Shown: in pieces, positions 13,001 through 23,857 of the stretch
Numbering within the stretch: position 1 is the first letter of the stretch
Layout of the letters: each line of letters begins with the position of its first letter
NCBI RefSeq assembly: GCF_014839805.1
Contig: NC_051135.1
Location: 11,039,291-11,103,290 of the forward strand
Direction of reading: 5' to 3'
Length of the DNA stretch: 64,000 bases
From: Manduca sexta
Lineage: Eukaryota; Arthropoda; Insecta; Lepidoptera; Sphingidae
The notes under the pieces: model-generated
What the model was told of the DNA's origin: nothing
What the model saw: the letters and a program-made list of their open reading frames with translations, nothing else
Databases searched by the model: none
Position numbers and translations under genes: made by a program

Positions 13001-16000
13001 ATTTATGTAAGACGCATAGTTTCCGAGATATCGCGAAAAAAGTGTTTTCACCCCTTTTTCCATGATGGCGGCCAGGGTCAAGGGGGGCGACCTCACAAAC
13101 TTGAGATTAAGTTTCTATTGACCCCCCACACATGTTCTAAAAATAAAATTGGATCCTCTAAAAAATACAAAGCTCATGTAACATTTCAATGGGCTAATTG
13201 TTTTTAGCTTAAGGTTCCATTTTTTTCCTTCGAGTAACTATGCTCAAGTGTTTAATGAGTAAAAAAAGTAACAACCATAACTACAGACGCATGTTATAAC
13301 ATTAGTACATCAATCTTTTAGCTATTGCTTTAGCCGAAGTTTCAGCGTTGTTACGTTTCCTTTTCTTGCCTAGAAATAGCTTTACTTCCCATTGTGTCTG
13401 AAACATAATAATATAATAATAATTTATAGTAACTACTAAAATTATTGTCAATCATTAAAGAAAAAATATTTTACTTACTAAAGTACTAAGATGTGGCAAT
13501 CACTGTATACACGTGACTATTTTTTCTACGCACAGCAAAGTCCAACTGGAGTCTCGCCGGAGCGACGAGCGATACGTCCTCTCTCTAGAAAGCCTCAAGG
13601 CAGACTAATTTGAAACGATTTGCGCGTTGCGTTTTATAGTGGTATTTAAAATATTTATAGAAAAATAACAGAACTAATTTTGTAGAATTTTTAAATTGTA
13701 TGTTAAAAAAAATCATTTAAATGACCAACATTTCTGAAATTTTCGAATTCCTTGAATTTTTATTTCTCATGAATTAAACATAAAAAGATATTTTTTCTCT
13801 ACTAACTTTTTTCTTCAGGATCTTTTTAGTTAGATAAAAATAACATATTGTTATGTTCCTTAGTGGTTTAAGATATTTTGAGCTTCGAAATAGACGTTCG
13901 AAGCGCAAATTTGAAAACCTCTGTTCAGTAATCATTAAACAATTTACAAATACTCAATAAATCTAAAAATTTTCTCTACTAACTTTTTAGACAACAAAAT
14001 TTTCTATAATAATTACTAATTCATATGTTTTTAAAATAATGTTTTGATGGATATTATCTCCTTCGAAAAGTGCTGTTTTTGAGACATACGGCGCGCGGAC
14101 GCGTAAACGCTCTTAATATAAATGTTACGTAGTTATCAAAGTATTATTCGTTTCAATTTTCTCTTTAAGTAACGAAATACCTTTGTGTGATGTGATTAAG
14201 CTCATTGAATTACTAAAATAGCAAATTATCGTATTTATTTTCAGATTATAAATCTGTCCCACAACCACCTCATGGAGCTGCCGATAGAAATATTCCACGA
14301 CATGCAGTCCCTCACGTCAGTGGATCTTTCTGACAATCGAATCAAAAACTTTGCAGACAGTGTGATATTGTCACCATCTTTAGAGAGGTAAAATTCAAAT
14401 ATACACCTACATCTGCAAATAACTTTCTAAGTTAATTTAGTATAAGTTCGTTTTAAGGTAAATCACTAATTTAGTTTTAAATATCATGTTCATTTTCAAC
14501 ATTATTAATTTCTTTACTATTGGCTTAAAATTTTACTTGGTTAAGAATTGTTTCACAAAGTTCAGAGAATGTTTTTAAGTATACATTGAACTGTTTCCAA
14601 GAAGAAAATTAGTTACCAGTCAAGTTCAGTAACTAACGACAGCAAATATCTCTCTCTATCACACACCATATACCTGTCAAATAATCTTACTTCTAAATTC
14701 TACAGATTGGATCTATCAGACAACGATTTATCAAGGGTCCCCACCAACTGTCTCTCCCCACCAGCGGCTGCTAACCTGGTCGAGTTGGACCTCAGCGGGA
14801 ACACTATACCAGCCGTCTCCATGTCGGACTTCGTGCAGCGGTTCAGGGTAACTACATACATAAGCCTATCTTTGTAGACATACTAACAGCTTGATTGAAA
14901 TGAAAATTGTTATGTAAATTGTGATGTTATAAAATGTATGTATGTAATAAAGGAATAATTATCGTGTGAAACTCAAAATAATGACAATAAGCGCTCAAAT
15001 TTAGAAGAAATAATATACAAATACCATGAAATTATTCTTCGTACATTAAATCCATGTAAAAGTAAGAATCAAATTAACTAAGCAAATTCAAATATATAAA
15101 GGTATTTAAACAGACGGGCATAATTGTGCTGCTAGGAGAGGATAATTATCTCTCTTCTGGATCTCAGTCCAGTCACCACCAGGTCCAGATGTAGTAGCAC
15201 CTTGCCTTGCCTCTATAAAAAAACTCAGAGGTCCAAACTCCAAAGTTCCTTGCCTCTATAAAAAAATCAGAATTTCAAATACCATACCTATGAAACTGCA
15301 TCCACGATGATTATTCCTGATGTAACCCTGTAGTGCCAGTGCGTAGGCTAACTGTCCTGTGCATGTACAGAACCCCGAGCAGGGCGAGTACTGGCCCGAG
15401 GAGCCCGACTACAGCGACGAGTATATGTACCACACGGTTAGGCGGGACCACACCAGAGTGTTCCATCAAAAAAAACAATACCCGCAGAACATACTTTACA
15501 AGGTAGACGCTTCACATTCATTTTGGTTTTTGATCAGTAATTCATTTTCATTTTGGACATAATTTCTTCTCGAGTTTATTCATCATCAAAATTCTATTTT
15601 GGGAAGCTTGAGGGTTCGTTTGATTATAATACTTACTTTCAATCGTTATGTTTGGTTTCATTCTGTTTGAATCGATATTTCAATTATCACAAGTTTACAG
15701 ATATTTTGCAACACAATTTGAACTGTAAATATTTCAGGATTTAGTTTTATTGTTTTATTTGCTATTCTAACATTTTCTATGTTTTAGTTGTTCCACGTTC
15801 TGTATTTTGCTTTCTGTTGTGCATTTTTTCTGCATATGGTTTGCTTGGATTTTGTTTTGTTTTAGTATATCATGATTGAAATTGATGGAATATATATACG
15901 AATAACAAGTACTATGATTATAACTAAAAAAGCAGTCGTATCACCCAAGAAAAATACATCGTTATTTATTCAATTACCTATTTTTTTTCTTTAATTACTT

Positions 16001-19000
16001 TTGAAATACATTTTACTTTTGCACTAATTGTAATTTAAACATAATTTCATTCAAAATCACTATCATCCAGTTAAAAGTAGTCTTAAGAGTGTATCAGTAA
16101 ATTTATTTTCCAGTCGTTGGCTTGGTTGGATTTATCGGATAATCACCTGGTCCGCATAGAAAGTGGTGCATTCTCGGCATTGCCGAAGCTCCGTTGGCTG
16201 GACCTCAGTAACAATTCACCCTTCAACACGGGTGAACGGGGTAACAACATCTTTAAAGGCTTGGAGAGAAGATTATCTCACTTAGGCCTAAAGAACGTCA
16301 GCTTGGTATTCGTAAGTAACATTGGTATTTTTATTAATATTTGTCCACAACATTTTTTGAATTGTGTTTGAATCAGAAATTAATAAATTATTAATGATTT
16401 CTTATCTTTACGCGAATGTTAGACATTAAAATTAAACTATTATTCGGATTTTATCGCGGTTTTTATATTTAAATTTTCTCCCCACGTTTCGAAGACTTTG
16501 CAGCCTTCGTGGTCACGAAGCGGACTGAGGTGTTGGTCATTCGCAAAATCGAAATTACAATATCTACCTACATTTTATAATTTAAAGATAATTTAATTTT
16601 AATGTAATAAATTATTCTTATAACTACACGTAAATGCATCGCCATATTTCTGAATTAAAAGATTATCTTATGAAAGTCTACCAAACTCTTATTTTATCAA
16701 AAGTTACAAAATATTCTTACCTTTTTCGATCGATGGCTTTTCTTTCTCTACATGTTATACAAAAACAAATCGTTTTTTTTTACAGGTACCATCGATGCTG
16801 TTATCAAAACTAAAGAGCCTTGATCTGTCTTACAATAATTTACCAACAATACCTCCAGACACGACGGCAAATTTAACCAGACTTAGAGCTTTGGACCTCT
16901 CTTACAACGATCTGACTACTGTTCCTGTTGTAAGTATACTTTTCGTTGCAAAATGAGCTTTAAAATAAGTGACTAGACTTGAAACTTCAATAACATTTTC
17001 TGAAGATGCAACATATTATGAGCTATGTGATTCACGATCTAAAATTTTCATTAATTTTGAATGGCAACGTTATATGTATTTGTTGCTGGAACTTTGTACA
17101 ATCTATACGTATTATAAAATAAAGTCCCCTCTCTGTCTATCTATCGATTCTCTCAAAATCTACAGAACGGATTTTTATGAAATTTGGCATGGAGATAGTT
17201 TAAAACCCTGGGAAGGTTATAGTCTACTTTCTATCCCGAAAAAATATATAACAGCACTTTTATCCCGCAAAACTCGTTCACACGGGCGAAACCACGAACA
17301 AATGAGATCAATGAAATTATTAAAATACCTAATGCACATGATTTATTGTTATTGTATGTTATGATATTTTCTCCTTTATTTTCAAAGGCAACGCATTCAC
17401 TAACTGAACTTCGATGGCTGTCACTCTCCGGCAATCCAATCACAGCTCTCATGAACACGAGTCTGTACGGAGTGTCGCCGCGCTTGGAGTATCTTGATGT
17501 AACTCGCCTACGACTCCGGATTTTTGAGGTATGGTTACTTTCTTTATACCTATCTTACTCTAGTACTAGTTGACCCGATAGATGTTGTCCCGTCTTAACT
17601 ATGAATTTGCAGCGCGCATTCCGTCAATCGCTGTCAGTTATTTCAAACAATTGACAGTTATATAAAATTAATTTTTTTCGTTAAGTTTTCTTAAATTTTC
17701 CAATTTTCCGCGCAAATTTTTTCTCTCATAAGAACCTTCTCCTGACAATAACAAACACAACAAAAAAGAAATAGTGAAATCGGTCCAGCCGCTCACGCGT
17801 GATGGCGTGACCAAGGGAAATAGGGATTCATTTTTATATATATAGAAGATTGCATTTGAATTCTTTTCACTAAAAATAGTTCTAATCAGCTACGTCATTA
17901 TATCACGATTTTTTTATTCAATATCATTTTGATGTCAATTTCTTAACTATGTTGGTATTTTATGCTATTATAATAATTTGAATTCGTATCTTTCTTCATT
18001 CGGCTAGATTACCTTTCTATATTTGTTAACTGAAGAATTTATGTATATTTTATCTTTCCCAGCACGGAGTCTTCAGCAAAATGTATGCATTACGGACATT
18101 GAAAATCTCATCTTACTCCAACGTGAGAGAGTTCAATGTACCTAGAATGGTGACATACAACACCGGCTTAGAAAACATTTTGGTAGAAGTGGATGAATCT
18201 AGTACAGAGTTTGGAAAAGAGATGTACGGTGCTCTGCCTACAAAGCTTAACAATGTTACCATTACGGGAAGGAATTTGAAGTACCTCACTCAATATTTGA
18301 TCAGCGTGAGTATTTTTGATCAAAATGACTTAATAGTTGAAACTCATCAATACACGTACAAAGTTTAAAAGTAATGGTTTGAGTGTTGTTGTCAATAAGC
18401 CTTACTCCATATCATTAAAAGTTCTTTAATTACTGTGGAAACTAAAGTTGTTCCTTGGGTTGAGCCCGTAACCAATTAAGAACAACACCATCCAAAAAAA
18501 TATGAAATTATTAATTTTATCAAAATCAAAATATGAATCTGCTCCCATTCCCACGATGTATCCAGGCCGCAAAAACGGGTTCGTTTAGAAATCTTCAACA
18601 ATGGACTTCCCGTACTCATCATGAATCTATGCTTTAAAAAAAACTTACTAATTTATTTTCTATATTACCCTAATTTCAGGGTGTGCAAGCGAAAAACCTT
18701 CGGTTAACGATCTACAACACAAGCGTGGAAGAGATTGCTAGCGAGGTGTTCTGGAGACCAGGTCGGGTGAGGAACTTGACCTTGGACCTGAGGAACAACT
18801 ACATCATGAGGGTGCCCAACCCCAGCCAGAAGGGATGGCCTGGGGTACCCAACTCTATATTCTTGAAGGATATTTATGTTGCTGGAAACCCATTGATCTG
18901 TGATTGTGGGGTCGGGTAAGTTACCTATAATTTTTTTTATTTCTTTAATAATATTTTTTTCTCTATGGTGTGTCTTCATATTATTTAAACTTGTCTACAT

Positions 19001-20051
19001 ATTTGAAGGTTTGATTTCTTCACTAATAAGGAAGATTTTTTCATCAAGAACATCGTACCAGCACTTTTATATCCCCTTAAAAATATTGTCCAGAATCAAT
19101 AACTTCAAACTAATAGATGCTTAATAAAATTCTACTGTAATTTACAGATGGATAGAAGCCTGGGATCGGAAGCGAAGACAGTACCTCTGCGAGAGCCCTC
19201 TAACATGTATAGCAACAAGAGATGACGTCAGATTCGCGACGTGTCCATCTTACGACAACAGGACTTTGGTTGATGTGAGTTTCATCAATTTCAATTAATT
19301 TATAAACATAATACATAATATAATATCAGCCCTGTATTATATACTATCCCACTGCTGAACATGGGCCTCCTCTATTACTGGAAGGGATTAGGCCTTAGTC
19401 CACCACGCTGGCCTAGTGCAGGTTGGTAGACTTCACATACCTTCGCAATTATTCAGAAGTAGTTGATCTTAAATTTATATTCAACTCTGGCTCTGGTTAG
19501 AGGATAATTAGATATCGTCCCAGAGTGTGCAAATAGAGAAATCCAGAGATCTATCCTACTCAGATATATTAGGCCTTAGTGTACTACGCTGGCCTAGTGG
19601 TGATTGGTAGACTTCACACACCCTCAAAATTCCTATAGAGAACTTCTCAGGTATGCAGGTCTTCTCACGATGTTTTTCTTCACCGTTAAAGCAAGCGATA
19701 ATACACATAGAATACACACATAATTTTACACACTCAGAGGTGTGTGCCCTTGGGATTGAACCTGCGGACATTCGTCTGTGCAGTCCGTTCCACACCCAAC
19801 TAGGGTATCGCCGCTTATATTTCAATACATTCTAATTACTGCTAGAGTTTATGCGACAATGAAGTCTTTTATAACAATAACCGATTTTTGATTATCAACA
19901 ATATTATTCATCAATTCATAATGGAAGTAACATATCAATATTTCAGGTCCTGTCAAGAGACTTGGACTGTGACTGGAACAAAGGATTTTTATTATCGCCA
20001 AACACATTGATCATGATAGGCATGTCGATACTGACCGTGCTTTACATTTGA
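1327..20051 (+). CDS. chp: Chaoptin: GPI-anchored leucine-rich-repeat photoreceptor adhesion protein (27 coding exons)
   Basis: Chaoptin is an extracellular LRR protein needed for microvillus adhesion in rhabdomeres. Exons: 1327-1410, 2206-2410, 2937-3107, 3434-3642, 3930-4084, 5106-5208, 5845-6045, 6361-6497, 6751-6970, 7299-7520, 7690-7931, 8291-8463, 8814-8855, 8924-8965, 9043-9084, 9309-9390, 9879-10044, 14245-14387, 14706-14847, 15371-15502, 16114-16311, 16786-16929, 17388-17528, 18063-18305, 18680-18915, 19148-19274, 19947-20051. Every junction is GT/AG and phases agree, giving 4107 nt (1368 aa), or 1326 aa without the three micro-exons; fly chaoptin is about 1315. Residues 1-28 contain a signal peptide. 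A cysteine cluster (PPCLFQALCTCSK) at about 37-49 matches the chaoptin N-terminus. Most of the rest is LxxLxLSxNxL repeats (LDLSENN, LDLSHNQ). A cysteine-rich C-cap (NPLICDCGVGW, later CESPLTC) lies at about 1282-1325, and a hydrophobic tail (SPNTLIMIGMSILTVLYI) fits a GPI signal. The start was chosen for the signal peptide; acceptor ttgtttcag at 1312-1320 implies a 5' UTR exon further upstream. The open frames seen around exons are extensions into introns. Confidence 0.95.
1917..2165 (+). repeat. tRNA-headed SINE, family 2, in chp intron 1
   Basis: The head has a tRNA-like internal promoter: an A-box-like 'ggtggcgtagttatattgc' and a B-box 'gggttcgaatccc' at about 1970-1980. The body runs through 'gtctgaaatttgtgcccc' and 'gacgataggcccgtcccc'. 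Copies of the same family lie at 59765-60025 (reverse), with fragments at 47585-47780 and 39440-39640. It ends about 40 bases before exon 2 of chp. Confidence 0.7.
4333..4410 (+). pseudogene. RTE-type LINE ORF 3'-terminal fragment
   Basis: The translation reads GRWMRAASNRSIWKSLGKTY then VQ and a stop. This is the recognisable C-terminal tail of the reverse-transcriptase ORF of RTE-like elements (compare the longer copy at 9640-9804). It is a 5'-truncated relic inside the chp intron 4085-5105. Confidence 0.7.
5268..5375 (+). repeat. Short interspersed repeat fragment
   Basis: A stretch with 'ggctggcctgagcctctgg' and 'gcttaccatcagatggacc' resembles the 'cttaccatcaggcgaatgg' block of family B near 63165 and a widespread lepidopteran short repeat. 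It lies in the chp intron 5209-5844. Class and exact ends are uncertain. Confidence 0.4.
7066..7096. repeat. (AT)n microsatellite
   Basis: A run of about fifteen AT units lies within the chp intron that follows exon 6751-6970. An open frame running into it is simply exon read-through. Confidence 0.9.
7998..8095. mobile_element. 98-bp MITE with terminal inverted repeats (family M1, short form)
   Basis: The ends cccccttattcatagacgtt and aacgtctatgaataagggg are inverted copies. The next inner blocks, 'ttatttatttaag' and 'cttagataaataa', also pair. The same termini bound a 260-bp copy at 42382-42641, so this is an internally deleted relative. It sits in the chp intron 7932-8290. Confidence 0.8.
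8814..9084 (+). CDS. chp: Three tandem 42-nt chp micro-exons (8814-8855, 8924-8965, 9043-9084)
   Basis: Each micro-exon is exactly 42 nt, begins and ends in phase 1, has a pyrimidine-rich AG acceptor, and is followed by a donor beginning GTGAT. Any subset can therefore be included or skipped without a frame change, and exon 8291-8463 can also join 9309-9390 directly. The encoded 14-residue blocks (about NALNGTKQAVPLVQ, DVNNTSDNQSLVVQ, GFVSDFKDDFRSMR) form a hydrophilic linker between two LRRs, right after a PPPKAQ stretch. The first two resemble each other (N..T..Q..LVQ/LVVQ), suggesting exon duplication. The intervening introns are only 68 and 77 nt. Whether they are constitutive or alternative cannot be told from sequence. 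Confidence 0.75.
9640..9826 (+). pseudogene. RTE-type LINE 3' fragment with (ATG)n tail in chp intron
   Basis: The frame at 9623-9805 contains GRPPTRWTDDLVRVAGVRWM, then RAAQNRSLWRSMGEAYVQQW and a stop. This is the characteristic C-terminus of insect RTE reverse-transcriptase proteins. The stop is followed by a short atgatgatgatg tail, the usual retroposition 3' end. It is 5'-truncated and lies in the intron 9391-9878. Confidence 0.85.
10854..11472 (-). pseudogene. Decayed Kolobok/Mutator-like DDE transposase
   Basis: The upstream part (11472 to 11251) includes KIIDFQYFLDQI, GCSIEHLQLLKE and a CNMCNMEF zinc-knuckle-like block. After a frame change near 11250 it continues with RGTVNGAMMTEVG, an in-frame TGA at a usual Trp position (about 11092), then GIPILTVKADCCWSKKYRTN and TGKLLYMDV. 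This order (REGxxDIxYF-like, CxxC, GxGYxQ-like, DGxWSKRSY-like) is the layout I recognise from Mutator/Kolobok-type transposases of insects. At least one frameshift and one stop make it non-functional. The downstream part of the protein is missing. Confidence 0.75.
11940..12380. other. GC-rich unclassified stretch inside the transposon
   Basis: This is markedly richer in G and C than its surroundings. It follows a 'gccaagtgcgagtgggactc' motif at about 11895, which is a common sight in insect transposons. Two overlapping open frames (12165-12377 and 12182-12499) resemble no protein I know. It probably belongs to the Kolobok copy or to another nested element. Confidence 0.4.
12403..13192. mobile_element. 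Fold-back element with about 240-bp inverted arms
   Basis: Arm 12403-12649 is the reverse complement of 12961-13192 with scattered mismatches. Shared blocks include 'tccattgaaatgttac', 'tgtggggggtcaatagaa', 'aaaaaggggtgaaaacac', 'gatatctcggaaactat' and 'atttgtagcaaattgttttg'. The roughly 310-nt spacer is AT-rich and non-coding. It could be a nested fold-back transposon or a structural part of the surrounding Kolobok copy. Confidence 0.8.
15371..15502 (+). CDS. chp: Extra 44-codon acidic/tyrosine-rich chp exon
   Basis: The acceptor ...tgcatgtacag ends at 15370 and the donor gtagac starts at 15503. The exon is 132 nt, phase 0 to 0, so it is removable without a frame change. It encodes a non-LRR segment with GEYWPEEPDYSDEYMYHT followed by a basic part (RRDHTRVFHQKKQYP). 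It falls between two LRR exons (14706-14847 and 16114-16311) and would form a charged loop on the solenoid. I do not recall an equivalent in fly chaoptin, but could not align it. Confidence 0.75.
16432..16590 (+). repeat. Interspersed MITE-like repeat, family K, copy 1
   Basis: Contains 'attcggattttatcgcggtt' and 'cgtttcgaagactttgcagc'. Related copies lie at 38168-38345, 40365-40465 and 57312-57480. The copy at 38168 carries the terminal 'ttatcgcg...' block in inverted form at its other end, suggesting terminal inverted repeats. It is located in the chp intron 16312-16785. Confidence 0.7.
17095..17310 (+). repeat. LINE-like 3' tail, family F
   Basis: The stretch with 'tctctcaaaatctacagaac', 'atgaaatttggcatggagat' and 'cttttatcccgcaaaac' is a typical 3' region of an RTE/CR1-like retroelement. 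Shorter related text is at 27232-27300 ('ctttaatcccggaacac'). The 131-codon open frame over it is incidental. It lies in the chp intron 16930-17387. Confidence 0.6.
17571..17848 (+). repeat. Interspersed repeat, family D, copy 2
   Basis: A close copy of 1014-1294 in the same orientation, ending in tttttatatatatag. It lies in the chp intron 17529-18062. Confidence 0.8.
19322..19815 (-). repeat. tRNA-headed SINE, family 1: one tail fragment plus one nearly full copy in the last chp intron
   Basis: 19322-19455 is the 3' part (on + strand 'aatatcagccctgtattat', 'ggcctagtgcaggttggtag'). 19569-19815 is the longer copy, with a tRNA-like head at its right end: B-box complement in 'ggattgaacctgc', A-box complement near 'ccaactagggtatcgccgc'. 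Other copies are at 34577-34897, 36941-37268, 41699-42028, 43394-43561, 46282-46640, 48066-48270 and 61567-61873. Confidence 0.85.
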
Positions 20052-20135
20052 GGACTGTTTTGGCTACTTGGGGTATACGAAGAGTTCCACCGAATTTTGG
20101 CAAGGATCTACGGAATATAAGGCCTTTACTCGAGA

Positions 20136-20150
20136 AATAAACTAAATAAA
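20136..20150 (+). terminator. chp polyadenylation signals
   Basis: Two overlapping-range AATAAA hexamers (20136-20141 and 20145-20150) lie 85-100 bases past the chp stop codon. A further AATAAA is at 21157-21162. The proximal pair gives a short 3' UTR; usage cannot be decided from sequence. Confidence 0.55.
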
Positions 20151-23100
20151 ACAGACCAAAGGATAAATGTATTACAGAATAGGATTCTGATTAATTATGT
20201 CTTTTAACTTCTTATAAGAGAATATAATTCTAACAGCGGGACGTTTCCAAGAAGATTTTTAACTATATCACAAAATATGTACATATATAAAACAGTTGCT
20301 TCGTTAAAAAATCTTCTTGGTTTAAAGCTGTCAACCAGAAGAGTGAGATGATCTTTTGTCAAAACATTGAGTTTTTCACTGTACCTGTTAAGTGGCCTAT
20401 AGACTTTCTTGATCCTGATTAGCCGACCATGTTTAATGTTAGTGATAATGAGATTGGTTGAAACACAAGTGAAGGTATATAAGTTGATGTTGACGATGGT
20501 GAGGAACAAGTGACTTTTGTATATTTAAGTGATCGCTATAGAAATCTAGTGAAGCCTAAACAAAATGTGATTTAATGTTAAAATCAATATGGAAAGCGAA
20601 CGTGATCTCAAGGGATTGAATCTACGTAAAACAGTTTGATTTGTTTTATTTACGTTGTTCATTGCCCCGTTATGTTTTCACAAATGCCGCTCATTTCGTG
20701 CACTGCCTTGCAAAACGAATTTTCTGTGAAATGTCCAGACGTTTGTCTAAATTTGATGAGTGTTCGCCAGTTTTGCGTGATCTACTAATTTTACAACGGA
20801 TGTGTGGAAGTGCACTTAATGTGTTTAGACGTTGCATTTAGGTCGTTTTGTAAGATTCACACTAAAGCAATGACTTAATTATTATCGTCTAAGTAGACTG
20901 CATTCGTTCGAATGATATGTGTTCGTCCATTATTAAGATTTATAACATTATTTATAGGTGTATCCTTTTTTGTATTAGTCTAGAATAGATTTAGACTAAC
21001 GAGATCATTAATTTTTTCTTTAATATTATCGACGTCAATATTTCTCTGTATCATAGATCTATCGTTGTAGATTATATTCGAATTTTTTATCAAATCTTTG
21101 TACAAATGTCGAGTACACTTATCATTCATAGACATCTATATATTCAGAGTACTATCAATAAAGAAGCTTACTATAACTATTTACTCTCAACCTTTTTCAT
21201 TGTTTAGCTGTTTACAAAGTCTATCTGGTTAACTTGTTGGATAAAAATATTTTATTACATATTATATGTGTCTGTAGATGTTATATATAAGCATGCTGTA
21301 ATATATGTCATTGTACATGATATAGGAATTTATCGACTGAAAATAAGTATTTCGGGAGTTATATCGCTGGTCATAGTTTAAGGGGATGTTGGTGTAAGTA
21401 TATTTTGTTCTCGTCTCATCGCATTGCTACGTTATATTTCTGTAGAGTATGCTGATAGATGTTTGTTTGACGGCCATCATATAGCTTACGCCGTTGCGTG
21501 ATTTCAATCGAATACCTCTTCTTCAGCGGTCCAGTGTCACGGCTACTCGTTCACTTTTGTTTTCAATGCCATTATGACTCAGTTGATTTATTTTTATCAC
21601 ACTCATCTATTTCTATTTGTATAATTTTGGTGTTGAAAACAAAGTTGTCGTTGTAACAATGAATATATTTTGTGATATATATTATTCTAATCCTTCTATT
21701 TTTGATAAAGCCTACATGGGTATAGCTGAAACGGGAATTGTATAGCTGAAATAAATCATTCATATTCTGTAAATGTTGCTTGAAATCGTAGCGTTCAGAT
21801 ATGCAACGTCAATTGTTAAATTTGAATCATTAGTAAGTTTCCGATAGACGCGTGTTCGATATACATTTCCTCTACTATAGAACTGTGATCCACGATGTAA
21901 GTAAGTTTTTTGAATCGTATTGTAGAAGCAAAAGAGTGAAAGTCTGTCTGAGATATGGAAGGGCTAGGGTAAACCTGCAATTGGATAACAAAGTCAAGTT
22001 TGTGGAAGAAATTTTTATTTTTCATAGATGCACACCCATCTTGCATATCACAGACAATGATTTCGTATCATTTAAGATACAAAGTACCGAATATAAAGTT
22101 CAAAACTAAAATGTTAATGCCTTGTTTATTTCTAAGGACGCTTTCTCTAGAATAGAACCCCGAACTTCTGCTTTGCTTTCTTCTCTTAATTTGTGTGTAT
22201 TTTAAATATAAAAAATATAAAGTATAAAACAAATTTTCAATTACTCCTCTGCAAGGTCCCATTGTGATAGTAATAGTTAGTGCCAATATTACAATCATAG
22301 TTTCGTAGGTTACAATCGAAGTAAGGAAAGTTGCGAATATTTTTCTCATTGGAAATATACCTGATTCATCTTTTACTCTAAATGTAAATATATCCTTTAT
22401 ATTTTAAGCTAACTATAGTTTAGTTTTACTAATAATTCATGTTCATTGACGTATCATTTAATATTGCAGCAAAATCCAAATGTAAAATATTCACAACTTT
22501 AGCTTTATTTCATTTTATAATATAAATCGATGCAATCGTGCTGTAAATTATTTGGAAACTATGAGCCACTTCAGCGAGTGAGGAGGATCTAAGATGAAGA
22601 AATGTTTTTGTCTTCACTATTTAATTAAAATAGTGTGAAATATAATAGGTGACTCATTGAATTATTAGCGTATTCAAAATAAATTATTAATTAAATATTT
22701 TTTTGTCTTATTTCTCCTATTTGGCAGTTCAGCATGTACTACGATGGTAAGTCTTCTATACAAGAATTCCCTTGAAAAATTATCCCTAGTGAAAGATTTC
22801 CTTTAATCATCTAATACCTAGCATATAGATGTGAGATTTTTCATGATAAATTGCCTAAAAGAGATATCTTATGTCTCTCTCCCACCTTGATCTATTCATG
22901 CGTGTGTATGTGTGTGCTTACATAATATAAACAAAATTGCTCATTTCATAATACACCAGAACGTACTCCTCACCCTACAACTCTTATAGTCTATGAGTTA
23001 AGTTTAGGCTTACTGATTTTATGAGTCTACTATTCTCTTGTAGTACTGGATATTCGGTATTATTAGACTATATTCTGAGAATGATATCAATAAGTAAATC

Positions 23101-23640
23101 AATGTTTCGCTTTTAAAAATCGAACGACTATAAATTATAGCACTATGAACATTTAAAGATCATTTCATCTACGAAGACGCTCCCCTCTACTTTCCCTGAG
23201 CGTTTACAGTGCGTGAGCTATGGGTACACACGCACACTACGATAGATAGCGTCAGGGAAGTGCTTGGATCAGTCCCCTTACCCCGCAACCCTCCTGCTCA
23301 AAAGGTGGTAGGGCGCTTCTTCATGGATGATATGACCTCTACTACTGAGTATTAAACTATTTGATTGCATTTGGTATCGCAATCGTTTCCTGAATTTGGA
23401 CATACGTAAAAATTATGATATGTTTAGATTAACAGGTTCTAGCAGCAAAATGTTTTAGATGCGTTTTCACTAAGGTCAATATTTCAATACTTCTTAACAC
23501 ATGTCTTTCTGTAAGTCCTGCAATCTTCAAGATTTACATGCAAATTGCATTACTATACTCCTGCAAGTTTTCCTATTACTAATCTTACCTCTCTTTATAT
23601 TCCGTCGCATAGTGTACTCCGAAAATCCTTTCAAACAATT
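20151..23640. other. Intergenic DNA downstream of chp, no gene seen
   Basis: AT-rich sequence with only short, unrecognisable open frames on both strands (for example 20204-20509, 20641-20841, 21852-22109, 22068-22349). None has a known motif or plausible exon context. Part may be an extended chp 3' UTR up to the AATAAA at 21157. Confidence 0.5.
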
Positions 23641-23654
23641 GTATGCAACATAGC

Positions 23655-23857
23655 TTTTGGGCTCCGCCTGCATAATAAAGTTTTTTCGGCATAAAAGTTC
23701 TGCTTTGTATTTTCCCGGGATAAAAAGTACCATATAGCACTAATGAATAATGTACCTTCTTACTAGTGAAAAAAAAACAAAATTGGTTTAGTAGTTTCTG
23801 CGATTTCATTCAAACAAATAAACAGGGTCTTCAGCTTTATATATTAGTATAGATGCA
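23655..23857 (+). repeat. LINE-like 3' tail, family E, copy 1
   Basis: The blocks 'cccgggataaaaagtacc', 'tatagcactaatgaataatg' and 'tcttcagctttatatattag' recur at 45425-45590, 47020-47212 and 55183-55325 (same strand), and in part at 58500-58570 (reverse). The shared constant end 'tcttcagctttatat' and variable left ends fit 5'-truncated retroposons. Confidence 0.65.

Larger units (their letters stand above)
10134..14112 (-). mobile_element. Kolobok-like DNA transposon with TTAA target duplication, nested in a chp intron
   Basis: The ends are inverted repeats beginning GAGCGTTTACG (10134-10144 and 14102-14112). Each is flanked by TTAA (10130-10133 and 14113-14116). The element is about 3.98 kb and fills most of the 4200-nt chp intron; without it and one TTAA the intron would be about 217 nt, like its neighbours. 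It carries a decayed transposase on the - strand (10854-11472). TTAA duplications plus a Mutator/Kolobok-type transposase support Kolobok; piggyBac also uses TTAA, but the protein does not look like piggyBac. It also contains a fold-back at 12403-13192 and a GC-rich stretch at about 11940-12380. Confidence 0.8.

Noticed and set aside
16969..17364. 131-codon open frame (+) in a chp intron
   Set aside because: It covers a LINE-like 3' tail and ends before the next chp exon; not coding.
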